From: JBFHDX01 sp041584475
GTDB taxonomy: Bacteria; Pseudomonadota; Alphaproteobacteria; UBA8366; JADFVY01
Length of the DNA: 28,777 nt
Assembly: GCA_041584475.1 (NCBI GenBank)
Contig: JBFHDX010000041.1
Span: forward strand, 1-28,777
Reading direction: 5' to 3'
Shown: one piece after another, positions 1 through 7,706 of the stretch
How the letters are laid out: each line of letters starts with the position of its first letter
Numbering within the stretch: position 1 is the stretch's first letter
Program-made: the position numbers and the translations under genes
The notes under the pieces: model-generated
What the model saw: the letters and a program-made list of their open reading frames with translations, nothing else
The model's database searches: none
What the model was told of the DNA's origin: nothing

Positions 1-30
1 AAATTCCCCCGTAGCGGGAGACCCCAACCG

Positions 31-318
31 ATGTTCATCATCTTCCTCAGATTTTCGGCCAACAAGGGCAACGCCGGCCGGTTCATGGACGGCCACGGGG
101 CGTGGCTGAAGCGCGGGTTCGATGACGGCGTGTTCCTGCTGACCGGCAGCCTGCAACCGGATGCCGGCGGGGCGATCCTGGCGCACGACACGTCGCGCGC
201 GGACCTGGAGCGCAGGGTGAATGACGATCCGTTCGTGGCGGAGCGGATCGTCGAGGCCGAGATCGTCGAGATCGCGCCATCGAAGGCCGACGCACGCCTG
301 GATTTCCTGCTCGGTTAG
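31..318 (+). CDS. YciI-like dimeric alpha/beta-barrel protein
   Basis: This 95-residue protein starts MFIIFLRFSANKG and keeps the YciI/DGPF layout: a first strand, a helix with the conserved H at residue 22 (DGHGAWL), the segment DGVFLLTGSLQP and a late DPFVAERI helix. The family forms small ferredoxin-like barrels; members are mostly uncharacterised, some with dehydrochlorinase-like or peroxidase activity. A GGGAG ribosome site about 9 bases upstream supports the ATG. It lies upstream of tag on the same strand with about 70 bases between them, so cotranscription is possible. The fold assignment is fairly safe; no substrate can be named. Confidence 0.75.
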   Translation: MFIIFLRFSANKGNAGRFMDGHGAWLKRGFDDGVFLLTGSLQPDAGGAILAHDTSRADLERRVNDDPFVAERIVEAEIVEIAPSKADARLDFLLG

Positions 319-387
319 GCGATATCTTCCCCGGATCTTTCGCGAGGGTGCCCGCACGCCGGGGGCGCAACGGGGGGATGGCGGTCC

Positions 388-999
388 ATGAGCGCGACGA
401 TCGAGGGGCCCGACGGCGAGTTGCGGTGCAGCTGGTGCGCGGCCGCGCCGGAGTTTCTCGACTATCACGATCGCGAATGGGGGTTCCCGGTCGGCGACGA
501 TCGCCGCCTGTTCGAGAAGCTGAGCCTCGAGGGTTTCCAGTCCGGGCTGAGCTGGCGCACCATTCTCGCCAAGCGGGAGAATTTCCGCGCGGCGTTTCAC
601 GGTTTCGATTTCGAGCGCGTCGCGCGCTTCGCGCCGCGTGACATCGATCGCCTGCTCGGGGACAAGGGCATCGTCCGCCACCGCGGCAAGATCGAGGCGG
701 TCGTCAACAACGCGCAACGGGCGCGCGAGCTCATCGCGCGGGAAGGCTCGCTGGCCGCCTTCGTCTGGCGTTACGAGCCGGACCCGAAGCAGCTCGCGAA
801 GCCGCAGTCGGTGTCGGTTTCGGCAGCGTCGGTCGCGCTGTCGAAGGATTTGAAGAAGCTCGGCTGGAGGTTCGTCGGGCCGACCACGGTCTACGCCTTC
901 ATGCAGGCCATGGGGCTGATCAACGACCATGTCGAGGATTGCGTGATCAGGGCGCGGGTCGAGGAGGCGCGCGCGAGCTTCAGCCGGCCGCGGCGTTGA
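388..999 (+). CDS. tag: DNA-3-methyladenine glycosylase I
   Basis: The 203-residue product is a full-length Tag-family base-excision enzyme, which removes 3-methyladenine from alkylated DNA. The zinc-snap ligands are visible: C14 in RCSWC, H27 in YHDREWG, and H181 and C185 in NDHVEDC. The catalytic pocket motif LEGFQSGLSW (residues 47-56) with E48 is intact, as is the HhH-like core ending VGPTTVYAFMQAMGLINDH. The start ATG follows a G-rich stretch (GGGGGATGG). The gene converges with the TerC gene, with 84 bases between stop codons. All expected catalytic and metal residues are present, so this should be an active constitutive repair enzyme. Confidence 0.95.
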   Translation: MSATIEGPDGELRCSWCAAAPEFLDYHDREWGFPVGDDRRLFEKLSLEGFQSGLSWRTILAKRENFRAAFHGFDFERVARFAPRDIDRLLGDKGIVRHRGKIEAVVNNAQRARELIAREGSLAAFVWRYEPDPKQLAKPQSVSVSAASVALSKDLKKLGWRFVGPTTVYAFMQAMGLINDHVEDCVIRARVEEARASFSRPRR

Positions 1000-1083
1000 C
1001 CGGCCTGCCCTCGCCGGCTCGTCCGGAGCACGGCGAATGCACGATCCGGTGTGCCCCTGTACCCGATCCGCGTCGCCGGCGCG

Positions 1084-1809
1084 CTATGATTGCCGCGCCC
1101 GCCTCCGCCGTGCGGCGGCCGAGAGGTTCAGCAGCTCGACCAGCGCCGAGAAGGCGATCGCGAAGTAGAGGTAGCCGCGCGGGATGTGGAAATGCAGGCC
1201 GTCGGCGACGAGCGCGACACCGACCAGCAACAGGAAGCTCAGCGCCAGCATGCGCGTCGTCGGGTGGCGCTCGATGAAGGCGCTGACCGCGGCCGCCGAG
1301 AAGAACATCACGGCGACGGCGATGATGACGGCGATGAACATCACCGGCAGGTTCTGCGTCATGCCGACGGCGGTAATGATCGAGTCGAGCGAGAAGACGA
1401 GGTCGAGCAGCATGATCTGGGCGATGACGATGGCGAAGCCGGCGGCGGCGCCGGCGCCTTGCGCATGCTCGTCGCCCTCGACGGAGCGGTGGATCTCGAG
1501 CGTCGCCTTGACCAGCAGGAACAGCCCGCCGGCGAAAAGGATCAGGTCGCGCCACGAGAACGCGATACCGAATATCGTGAAGGCCGGCGCCGTCAGCCCG
1601 ACGATCCAGGCGATCGCGGCGAGCAGGGCGAGGCGCATGATCAGCGCCGCCGAGAGCCCGAGCGCGCGGGCCCGTGCGCGCTGGTCCTCGGGCAGCCGCT
1701 CGGCGACCAGCGAGATGAAGATGACGTTGTCGATGCCGAGCACGATCTCGAGCGCCGTCAGCGTCAGCAGCGCGCCCCAGATCTGCGGGTCGGTGAGCCA
1801 GTCGATCAT
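1084..1809 (-). CDS. TerC family integral membrane protein
   Basis: The 241-residue multi-pass protein has the two TerC signature acidic motifs, EIVLGIDN near residue 21 and DLVFSLDS near residue 137, with about seven hydrophobic segments. TerC/Alx/YkoY-type proteins are associated with metal (notably manganese) export, sometimes at the Sec translocon; whether this one transports Mn is inference from the family. The ATG at 1809 was chosen over an in-frame start 43 codons upstream because GGAGAGG sits four bases before it and the upstream extension has no family character. The C-terminus ends in an arginine-rich tail. It lies downstream of the lipase gene with a strong hairpin between, so it may have its own promoter. 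Confidence 0.88.
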   Translation of the reverse strand: MIDWLTDPQIWGALLTLTALEIVLGIDNVIFISLVAERLPEDQRARARALGLSAALIMRLALLAAIAWIVGLTAPAFTIFGIAFSWRDLILFAGGLFLLVKATLEIHRSVEGDEHAQGAGAAAGFAIVIAQIMLLDLVFSLDSIITAVGMTQNLPVMFIAVIIAVAVMFFSAAAVSAFIERHPTTRMLALSFLLLVGVALVADGLHFHIPRGYLYFAIAFSALVELLNLSAAARRRRARQS

Positions 1810-1864
1810 GTCGCCTCTCCAAGTTCGGGGGGTGGGACCAATTCCGAGGGCACGTTTCCGGGCG

Positions 1865-1886
1865 CCGGGGAACGCCCGTTCCCCGG
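1865..1886 (-). terminator. Perfect 9-bp hairpin after the lipase gene
   Basis: CCGGGGAAC (1865-1873) and GTTCCCCGG (1878-1886) pair perfectly around the tetraloop GCCC. The hairpin lies 20 bases past the lipase stop codon and before the TerC start. There is no U-tract, so it could be a rho-assisted terminator or an RNA 3' end stabiliser rather than a classical intrinsic terminator. Confidence 0.45.
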
Positions 1887-1906
1887 TCACCGTCACGCGG
1901 GATTCG

Positions 1907-3700
1907 TCAGAAGCCGCCCATGGCGGCGCTGCCCGCAAGCGGTGCGGTGCCGGGCCGGTCGGGGGCGGACGCCTGCGGCAGTCGCGCGACTTCGCGGGCG
2001 TCGCTCTGCAGGAGCGTCCGGAAGAGGTCGAAACTCCGCTCGAACGACCGATGGTCGAACCACAGACCGTTGTCGCGATAGTACCGCTGGACCGCGCCCG
2101 CGAGCTTCTCGTACTCCGCTAGGCTGCCCTGCCCGGCCGCGTCGCGCCCCGGGTTCAGGTCCGTCATCGCATGGTAGCGCCACGCCGTCGACGGAATCCG
2201 GGGGTCGGCCAGGCCCGCGATCATGAGCGCGCGGATCTCCAGTGGCTCGTGCGAGTCGCCTTTCAGCCAGGGCGTGACCATGTCCATGATGCGCCGCTTG
2301 TTGACGTAGACGGTCTTGCCCACGTGCTTGCCGCCGACGATCTTCTCGGTGGTGATCGGGTCCGTCGTCAGCAGCACGCGATAGCCCGCGGGCCGATCCC
2401 GGTCGATCAGCCGGCGCACGATGGTCGGGTCCGTCACCTTGAGGGCGCTGCGATCGAGCGTGTCGATCGGGGTCGAGAAGAATTCGGACTCCAGCTTCGT
2501 CGTGGTCAGCGTCCTGGCCCATTCCTCGTCGCCGGCCCGCGGCGCGCCGTAGGTGATCAGCTTGATCTGGCGCCACGGCCAGTTCCGCAACGAGGCGGGC
2601 ATCGCGGCGCCGGTCCCGTCCGGCCCGTAGCGATCGCCGAGCAGCACCGCGCTGGCGAAGTGCTGCGCCAGCGCGCCGCCGAGGCTGTGGCCGGTGACGT
2701 AGATGCGGTCGGGACGACCGCCGGGACGCAGCTCCGCGGCCTTGTCCAGGGCGCCGAAGAGCTGCGGCAGGATGGCATCCGTGCTGCGGGCGAACCCGCG
2801 ATGGACGTTGCCCGTTCGCGAGACGTGCCCGCCGCCCGAATCCGGGCCGAGTTTGTAGGACCCGAGGTCGGTGATCCAGTCCGGGTTGCCCTCCGCGCCG
2901 CGGGTCCAGTTGCCCCGCCAGATCGCCCAATACAGATTTCCACTGCGGCTGCCGCGGAACGCGATATGCACGTCGTAATTGTCGCTGTCGGGCCGATGAT
3001 GGCGCAGCAGCACGAAGCCCATGAGGCTCTGCGAGGCCGGTTCGCCCGCCTCGCCCTTGTCGCCGGTCCCGCCTTCGAAGGCGAGCAGCAGGTCGCGGGC
3101 GTCGGGCGCGCGGTCGTCGTTCGCGGGAACCGTGGAGAGCGGCTCGATGGCCACCTTGCCGAGCGGTTCTCCACTCTCCCGATAGCTCACATGGACGTCG
3201 CGAATCTGCCAGGTAATTTGTCTCGGCGTCAGATACTCGACCCATTCGCCGTCGGGATTGGTGATCGTGTGGCTCCACGGGTAGAGACGGCTGTACTGGT
3301 AGACGATCGGGTCGTGGCCCTCGTTGTTGTCGAAACCGCCGAGGTCGCCGGGCCCGCGGTAGCTGGCCAGCCCGGCGCCGCTCTCGACCTGGCTCGCGCC
3401 CTCGTACCCCGCCCAGCTGCGGACCTTGCGCATGAACTGGGTGCGGTCCCAGCGCATGTTGTTCAGCTCCTCGTAGTAGGGATCGAAGGGCCAGACGAGC
3501 GTCTGCGAGTAGAGCTGGTAGGCGAGGATCGAGAGGTCGAGGTGGTAGACGAGCGGATGGTAGGGCAGGCCTCCGAGATCCTCCTGCCGGGCCTCGTCGG
3601 CCTCCGGCCCGGTATGAGCCAGCGTCGCGCAACCGCCGAGCAGCAGCAGCATAAGGGCGAAAAACCGGGAGGGTCGAAAACCGCGAATTGCCGTCATCAT
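1907..3700 (-). CDS. Lipase class 3 family lipoprotein
   Basis: The product is about 597 residues. It opens with a lipoprotein signal peptide whose lipobox LGGC puts the lipidated cysteine at residue 24. The alpha/beta-hydrolase core carries the oxyanion-side strand HIAFRGS (245-251), a conserved W-x-TDL segment and the nucleophile elbow GHSLGG (337-342, Ser339), as in Lipase_3 enzymes. The region before the core and the long C-terminal tail are longer than in typical fungal-type lipases. Several in-frame ATGs exist; the one at 3700 has AAGG six bases upstream, and the ATGs at 3706 and 3697 are also possible. It probably hydrolyses acylglycerols or phospholipids in the periplasm or at the outer membrane; the substrate is unknown. 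Confidence 0.85.
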   Translation of the reverse strand: MMTAIRGFRPSRFFALMLLLLGGCATLAHTGPEADEARQEDLGGLPYHPLVYHLDLSILAYQLYSQTLVWPFDPYYEELNNMRWDRTQFMRKVRSWAGYEGASQVESGAGLASYRGPGDLGGFDNNEGHDPIVYQYSRLYPWSHTITNPDGEWVEYLTPRQITWQIRDVHVSYRESGEPLGKVAIEPLSTVPANDDRAPDARDLLLAFEGGTGDKGEAGEPASQSLMGFVLLRHHRPDSDNYDVHIAFRGSRSGNLYWAIWRGNWTRGAEGNPDWITDLGSYKLGPDSGGGHVSRTGNVHRGFARSTDAILPQLFGALDKAAELRPGGRPDRIYVTGHSLGGALAQHFASAVLLGDRYGPDGTGAAMPASLRNWPWRQIKLITYGAPRAGDEEWARTLTTTKLESEFFSTPIDTLDRSALKVTDPTIVRRLIDRDRPAGYRVLLTTDPITTEKIVGGKHVGKTVYVNKRRIMDMVTPWLKGDSHEPLEIRALMIAGLADPRIPSTAWRYHAMTDLNPGRDAAGQGSLAEYEKLAGAVQRYYRDNGLWFDHRSFERSFDLFRTLLQSDAREVARLPQASAPDRPGTAPLAGSAAMGGF

Positions 3701-3827
3701 TGCCATCCTTGCTGAATTATTCGTTCCTCCGGTCGATCGCGACCGCGCCGCCTCGCGTCGCGAGGCCTTCGGAAGCGGTCCGGTCGGCAAGCCCGATCCC
3801 GGCCCGATCCCGGCCCGGCGCTCCGCC

Positions 3828-4553
3828 TCAAACCCCGTTCGCGGCAGCATCGCAGAGGATCGTCATGCGGTAGCCGAAATAGCTCACCAGCACGACGTGG
3901 CCGGTGAGCGGATCACGACGGAACCAGTAGCGCGAGAAGAAATGGGCATCGGCGTAGTCGGCGTAAGCATGCCCGTCGTGCAGCACGACGGGCAGCACGG
4001 CATCGTCGAGGCTGCGCCGCGCCGCGTCGATGTCGACGAGGCGGGCGAACGGGTTGGCCTCGGCGAAGAAGCTGAACCGCAGGAACAGACGCGGCCGTCC
4101 ACCGACCTCGTCGATCACGAAGCCGACATGGTGTGCGCGGTCGGGGTCGTAGAGATCGTCGTGCACGTAGCAGGTCCCGGCATAGACGCCGGGGACGAGC
4201 GCACGGCCCAGCCCCTCGCCGCGCTCGAACCGCGTCCAGATGCGTCGTTGCTCGGGCCCGCAGAACTCGGCCATGCAGACGCCGGTGGGGAGTTCGGCCC
4301 TGGGTTCGGCGTCGGGTTCGGCGTCGGGTTCGGCGTCGGGTTCGGCGGCCCGCAGTGGAGCCGGCGCGGCGAACATTGCCGCGAACAGCGCGGCGATGAT
4401 CGTGCGACGCAGACGGCCGGCGGATGCAGGCCGAATCCCTGCGGCCGCCGGTGACGGACGTTGCGGGGCGACGCAGCCCGGCGCCGCGGCCGTGTACCCG
4501 TCCTCCGGCGGCACCGAATCATGCGCCGCTGCCAATCTGGTCCCGAGGATCAC
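3828..4553 (-). CDS. Unrecognised exported protein with DAEP tandem repeat
   Basis: I do not recognise the family. The reading frame contains a clear Sec-type signal segment (RLRRTIIAALFAAMFAAPAPLRA), then a low-complexity run of EPDA units, then about 150 residues of ordinary composition. That mature part has three or four cysteines (GVCMAEFCGPEQ, GTCYVHDD, TILCDA) and aromatic-rich segments such as FLRFSFFAE and FFSRYWFRRD. The start is unresolved: no ATG lies near the signal peptide. The GTG at 4553 follows AGAGAGG but leaves an N-region of about 50 residues, and the distant in-frame ATG at 4769 runs through a dispersed repeat, so I reject it. A non-canonical start or a small frameshift is possible. 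The mature domain looks real because charge and hydrophobic patterns are protein-like. Confidence 0.55.
   Translation of the reverse strand: MILGTRLAAAHDSVPPEDGYTAAAPGCVAPQRPSPAAAGIRPASAGRLRRTIIAALFAAMFAAPAPLRAAEPDAEPDAEPDAEPRAELPTGVCMAEFCGPEQRRIWTRFERGEGLGRALVPGVYAGTCYVHDDLYDPDRAHHVGFVIDEVGGRPRLFLRFSFFAEANPFARLVDIDAARRSLDDAVLPVVLHDGHAYADYADAHFFSRYWFRRDPLTGHVVLVSYFGYRMTILCDAAANGV
4303..4347. repeat. 12-bp tandem repeat inside the exported protein
   Basis: The unit GGTTCGGCGTCG occurs three times in a row plus a partial fourth. On the minus strand it encodes repeated D-A-E-P just after the signal peptide. The multiple of three keeps the frame, so copy number can vary without breaking the protein. 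Confidence 0.85.
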
Positions 4554-4714
4554 GCGCTGCCTCTCTTGCCGCCGCCGGCCCTCCGGCCCGAGTTCATTAT
4601 GCGCCGCCGCGGCATGGCCGTCGAGCCTTGGCGAGCAAGGCAGCGGGATCCGGCAACTTATCGTGGTCTCCCGGCGCCGACGGGCGGGATTCTGTCCCCG
4701 GGGCTCGCATCCCC

Positions 4715-4733
4715 CGGCAGGCTCGGGATGAGG
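4715..4733 (+). repeat. Single copy of CGACAGGCTC-type dispersed repeat
   Basis: This 19-base stretch matches the repeat half-sites at 6403-6467 at 17 of 19 positions. Its presence in frame explains the spurious PHPEPAGG peptide in the upstream extension of the exported protein, which is why that extension was not annotated as coding. Confidence 0.6.
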
Positions 4734-4786
4734 GCCTCGTATCAGTGCTGCGGTTCCTCGCCTGCGCAAACGTGTAAGATGCCGCC

Positions 4787-5767
4787 ATGAGGAGGCTCCG
4801 TTTGCTGGCCGCTACGCTCATCCTGCTACTCGCGCTCGCGGCGCTGGGCGCCGTGTGGTTCGTGCGCAACCCGGTGCTGTTCCCGCCCGAGCGCCTGCCC
4901 GCGCCGGCGGCGGACGCGGCGCGGCTGCGCGCCGACGTCGAATTCCTGGCGGCGATCCGGCCCGTGCGTAACGCCGCCAACCTCGCCTCGATGGACGCCG
5001 CCGCGCGCCACATCGCCGACGGCTTCGCCGCCGCCGGCTGCACGCCTGAGGAACAGGTGTTCGAGGTCGGCGGCAACGACTACCGCAACATCATCTGCTC
5101 GTTCGGGCCGCCTGCGGCGCCGCGCGTCATCATCGGCGCGCACTACGACGTCGACGGGCTGGAGAACCCGGGCGCCGACGACAATGCGAGTGGCGTCGCC
5201 GCAATCCTCGAGCTCGCCCGCATGGTGTCGGCGGCGGCGCCGGCGCTCGGCCACCGGCTCGACCTCGTCGCCTACGCGCTCGAGGAGATGCCGTACTCGC
5301 ACACGACGAACATGGCGAGCTACGTGCACGCGGCGAGCCTGGCCCGGGCCGGCGCGGAGGTGCGGCTGATGGTCAGCATCGAGATGATCGGCTTCTACGC
5401 GGACGCGCCGGGCTCGCAGGCCTATCCGATCGGCGCGCTGCGGGCGATCTATCCCGGCGAGGCGAACTTCATCGGCGTCGTCGGGCAGATGTTCGCGCGC
5501 CGCGCGGTGGCGCGGGTCAAGGGGCTGATGAGCGTCTCGGACGCGCTGCCGGTCTACTCGATCAACGCGCCGGAGAACCTCACCGGCGTCGACTTCTCCG
5601 ACCACTGGAGCTTCTGGCGGCACGGCATGACCGCGGTGATGGTCACCGACACGGCGTTCTATCGCAACCCGAACTACCACCGGGCGAGCGACACGCCCGA
5701 GACGCTCGATTTCGCGCGCATGAAGCTTGTCGTCGACGGCCTCTACCAGGTGGCGGTGGGGTATTAG
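4787..5767 (+). CDS. Membrane-anchored M28 family metallopeptidase
   Basis: The 326-residue protein has an N-terminal hydrophobic anchor (residues 4-26) and an M28 di-zinc aminopeptidase domain. The expected metal ligands are visible: H119 (GAHYD), D131 (GADDNASG), E166/E167 (ALEE, the second position being the usual catalytic base region), E199 (VSIEMIG) and H298 (NYHRASDTPE). The fourth ligand is Glu where many relatives have Asp. The catalytic domain should lie in the periplasm and release N-terminal amino acids from peptides, though some M28 relatives act as cyclotransferases. The ribosome site is weak (GTAAG). It converges with the small membrane protein at 6116 across a repeat-rich gap. 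Confidence 0.9.
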   Translation: MRRLRLLAATLILLLALAALGAVWFVRNPVLFPPERLPAPAADAARLRADVEFLAAIRPVRNAANLASMDAAARHIADGFAAAGCTPEEQVFEVGGNDYRNIICSFGPPAAPRVIIGAHYDVDGLENPGADDNASGVAAILELARMVSAAAPALGHRLDLVAYALEEMPYSHTTNMASYVHAASLARAGAEVRLMVSIEMIGFYADAPGSQAYPIGALRAIYPGEANFIGVVGQMFARRAVARVKGLMSVSDALPVYSINAPENLTGVDFSDHWSFWRHGMTAVMVTDTAFYRNPNYHRASDTPETLDFARMKLVVDGLYQVAVGY

Positions 5768-5787
5768 GGCCGGTCGGACTTCACGCA

Positions 5788-5857
5788 GCCGGCCAGCGGG
5801 ATGGCCGCGGGATCGAGGCCCCGGATTTCACATCCGGGGCCTGCGGCGTTGGCCGGC
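5788..5857 (-). repeat. Palindromic intergenic element, copy 1
   Basis: Outer arms GCCGGCCA (5788-5795) and TGGCCGGC (5850-5857) enclose a perfect 11-bp stem, AGGCCCCGGAT (5816-5826) with ATCCGGGGCCT (5832-5842), and a 5-base loop. Read on the minus strand it shares the box CCATCCCGCTGGCCGGC with copies at 7735 and 9635. Confidence 0.85.
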
Positions 5858-5880
5858 CCTTAACAGCGGGGCCACGCTCA

Positions 5881-5950
5881 GCCGAGCGCCGGGCTGGCCC
5901 CGGGAGCACCGCTGCGGATCCCGATCCGCAGCGCGTGGCGGCGCGAGGCC
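5881..5950 (-). repeat. Palindromic intergenic element, copy 2 (diverged)
   Basis: The central stem GCTGCGGATC (5911-5920) pairs with GATCCGCAGC (5923-5932). On the minus strand the right flank reads CTCCCGGGGCCAGCCCG, closest to the copy at 6519. The outer GGCCGGCC arms are degenerate. Confidence 0.7.
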
Positions 5951-5970
5951 CTAAAGTCGGGCCGCACTAA

Positions 5971-6040
5971 GCCGCCCGGCGGGATGGCCACGGGATCTAG
6001 GCCCCGGATCCAAAATCCGGGGCCTAGTGGCGCCGGCGGG
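5971..6040 (-). repeat. Palindromic intergenic element, copy 3
   Basis: The central stem is the longest of the family: CTAGGCCCCGGAT (5997-6009) pairs perfectly over 13 bp with ATCCGGGGCCTAG (6015-6027) around the loop CCAAA. The minus strand carries CCCGTGGCCATCCCG as the conserved flank; the outer arms are CCGGCG/CGCCGG. Confidence 0.8.
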
Positions 6041-6115
6041 CCCCTACTCCCTGACCCTGCCCTGCTCCAGAAAGGGGGATATTCGGTTCACGCCTCATCC
6101 ATTTGCCGGCACGCG

Positions 6116-6343
6116 CTATTTGGGCGGATCCTTGTCCTCGACGCGCCAATCACCCATCAATTTCAGCCCAACGTAAAGAACGATCACGACCGCGACGAAC
6201 CCGACGGCAAGGTCGAACAGGGCGTTTGTCAGGCTCGCCCCTTCGATGATCAACAGGTAGAGGAAATTGAGAACATCCGCGCCGAACAGAATTATGAACA
6301 GGACGACGAAATACGGGTGATTCTTTGTGAACTCGCGGATCAT
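6116..6343 (-). CDS. Small two-pass membrane protein
   Basis: The 75-residue product MIREFTKNHPYFVVLF... has two hydrophobic segments (about residues 10-34 and 42-63) and a charged C-terminal tail WRVEDKDPPK, so it is probably an inner-membrane hairpin. The ATG at 6343 has GGAGGA six bases upstream; the longer in-frame start at 6433 reads through a dispersed repeat and is rejected. Base composition is visibly less GC-rich than its neighbours. I do not recognise a named family and no function is proposed. Confidence 0.7.
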   Translation of the reverse strand: MIREFTKNHPYFVVLFIILFGADVLNFLYLLIIEGASLTNALFDLAVGFVAVVIVLYVGLKLMGDWRVEDKDPPK

Positions 6344-6402
6344 CCGCGCTCCTCCAGCCAAGTCATGCTGTCTGCGTACTGCGCACGAAGCGCGGCCTCG
6401 CC

Positions 6403-6467
6403 CTTCGACAGGGTCGGGGTGAGGCCGCCGCACGAATGATCTTCCTCATCCTGAGCCTGTCGAAGGA
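6403..6467. repeat. Inverted pair of CCTTCGACAGG-type repeats
   Basis: Two 23-base half-sites, 6403-6425 and 6445-6467, are inverted copies of each other with three mismatches, separated by 19 bases. They begin with CCTTCGACAGG and end with TGAGG (left copy orientation). From memory, this motif is common between genes in several proteobacterial genomes. The pair sits upstream of the small membrane protein and could fold into a large hairpin. Confidence 0.75.
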
Positions 6468-6518
6468 TGAGCGAATCATGCCGCGCGGAGTTTGTATGGC
6501 GGTCTCCCTAATGGTGCC

Positions 6519-6577
6519 TCGCGCCACCACAGGCACCCGATCACAGATCGGGTGCCGTGTTCCCGTGGCCAGCCCGC
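6519..6577 (+). repeat. Palindromic intergenic element, copy 4 (diverged)
   Basis: A perfect 10-bp stem, GGCACCCGAT (6532-6541) with ATCGGGTGCC (6547-6556), has the loop CACAG, identical to the copy at 7735. The right flank reads TTCCCGTGGCCAGCCCG, matching the diverged copy at 5881. It lies just past the BKACE stop codon, the end of the catabolic operon. Confidence 0.75.
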
Positions 6578-6594
6578 TCCTCGGCGGAGTTCTG

Positions 6595-7527
6595 TCAGAA
6601 GTTGACCTTGTCCCCGCCCTTCAGCTGCAGGATCTCGCGCGCCTCGTCCGGCGTCGCCACCTCCATGCCGAGCCCCTCGATGATGCTGCGGGCCATCTTC
6701 ACCTGGTCGGCGTTCGACTGCGCCAGCCGGCCTCGCCCGGCCCAGATGCTGTCCTCGAGCCCGACCCGCACGTTGCCGCCCATCGCCGCCGCCATCGCCG
6801 CGATGCGCAGCTGCGCCGCGCCGGCGCCGAGCACCGACCAGCGGTAGTCCGCGCCGAACAGCCGGTCGGCGGTGCGCTTCATGTGCATGACGTCCTCGGC
6901 GTGCGTGCCGATGCCGCCGAGGATGCCGAACACCGACTGGATGAAATAGGGCGGGCGGACGAGGCCGCGGTCGGCGAAGTGCCGCAGGTTGTAGAGGTGG
7001 GCGATGTCGTAGCACTCGAACTCGAAGCGGGTCTCGTTCTCGTAGCAGGTCTCGAGGATGTACTCGATGTCCTTGAAGGTGTTGCGGAACACGATGTCGC
7101 GCGTCGCCTCGAGGTACTGGCCCTCCCAGTCGTGCTTGAACTCCTTGTACTTCTGCAAGAGCGGGAACAGCCCGAAATTCATCGAGCCCATGTTCAGCGA
7201 CGCGACCTCGGGCCGGAACTGCGCCGCCGGGCGCACGCGCTCCTCGACCGTCATGTAGGGGCTGCCGCCGGTGGTGATGTTGATCGCCGCATCCGTTCCC
7301 TGCTTGATGCGCGGCAGGAAGCGCGCGAAGGCCTCGGGCGTCTGGTCGGGCTTGCCGGTCTCGGGATCGCGCGCGTGCAGGTGCAGGATCGCGGCGCCGG
7401 CCTCGGCCGCGGCGATCGCTTCGCCTGCGATCTCGTCCGGCGTGATCGGCAGGTGCGGCGTCATCGTCGGCGTGTGGATCGAGCCGGTGATGGCGCAGGT
7501 GATGACGACCTTGCCCTTGGCTGCCAT
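6595..7527 (-). CDS. Beta-keto acid cleavage enzyme (BKACE, DUF849)
   Basis: The 310-residue protein opens VVITCAITGSIHTP..., with the zinc-binding HLHARDP motif (H49, H51) and the family segments INITTGGSPYMTVEERV and LGAGAAQLRIAAMAAAMGGNVRVGLEDS. BKACEs condense a beta-keto acid with acetyl-CoA and split it into acetoacetate and a new CoA ester; known members act on 3-keto-5-aminohexanoate, dehydrocarnitine and others. Substrate choice cannot be read safely here. The ATG at 7527 follows GGGAGGAA. It is the last gene of the ALDH-SDR-dehydrogenase operon, whose 3-hydroxyacyl dehydrogenase could supply the beta-keto acid. Residues before this start in the longer frame come from repeats. Confidence 0.92.
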   Translation of the reverse strand: MAAKGKVVITCAITGSIHTPTMTPHLPITPDEIAGEAIAAAEAGAAILHLHARDPETGKPDQTPEAFARFLPRIKQGTDAAINITTGGSPYMTVEERVRPAAQFRPEVASLNMGSMNFGLFPLLQKYKEFKHDWEGQYLEATRDIVFRNTFKDIEYILETCYENETRFEFECYDIAHLYNLRHFADRGLVRPPYFIQSVFGILGGIGTHAEDVMHMKRTADRLFGADYRWSVLGAGAAQLRIAAMAAAMGGNVRVGLEDSIWAGRGRLAQSNADQVKMARSIIEGLGMEVATPDEAREILQLKGGDKVNF

Positions 7528-7640
7528 GGCGGGTTCCTCCCTGTCGGTCCTGGTCTCGCGTGCCGGCCGGCGTGCCCGGACGGCAGGTATTATGTCACCT
7601 TGGGCGCTACCCGGGGAAGGCGTCGGGCTTGGGATCTTAG

Positions 7641-7663
7641 CCCTCCCCCTCGATGGGGGAGGG
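7641..7663 (-). repeat. Perfect 9-bp C/G-tract hairpin in the operon gap
   Basis: CCCTCCCCC (7641-7649) pairs with GGGGGAGGG (7655-7663) around a TCGAT loop. A related C/G-rich segment with CATCGAGGGG follows at 7701. It lies between the dehydrogenase and BKACE genes and may stall or process the transcript. Confidence 0.75.
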
Positions 7664-7706
7664 TTGAACGGTAGCACGAGCGAACCCGGAAATACCCCCG
7701 CATCGA

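Larger units (their letters stand above)
5768..6115. other. Gene-free gap holding three palindromic elements
   Basis: This 348-base interval lies between two convergent genes. I see no coding signal in it. It is almost entirely made of three consecutive hairpin elements (5788-5857, 5881-5950, 5971-6040) described separately; the last 75 bases show nothing recognisable. Confidence 0.7.

Noticed and set aside
2171..3715. A 514-codon open frame opposite the lipase gene
   Set aside because: Antisense shadow; the lipase frame has a lipobox and catalytic motif, while this one has none.
4115..4522. An ATG-started frame overlapping the exported protein, as a possible source of its start through a frameshift
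   Set aside because: The protein is P/R/S-rich without domain character. A frameshift cannot be shown from one sequence, so only the uncertainty is noted.
4625..4641. GCCTTG/CAAGGC hairpin as another copy of the palindromic element family
   Set aside because: It lacks the GAT/ATC stem end and the conserved flank box.
5788..6040. The three clustered palindromes as a CRISPR-like array
   Set aside because: The units are not direct identical repeats, their stems differ, and there are no regular unique spacers or cas genes.
6116..6433. The longer start of the small membrane protein
   Set aside because: The extra 30 residues derive from a dispersed repeat and a good ribosome site lies before the later ATG.
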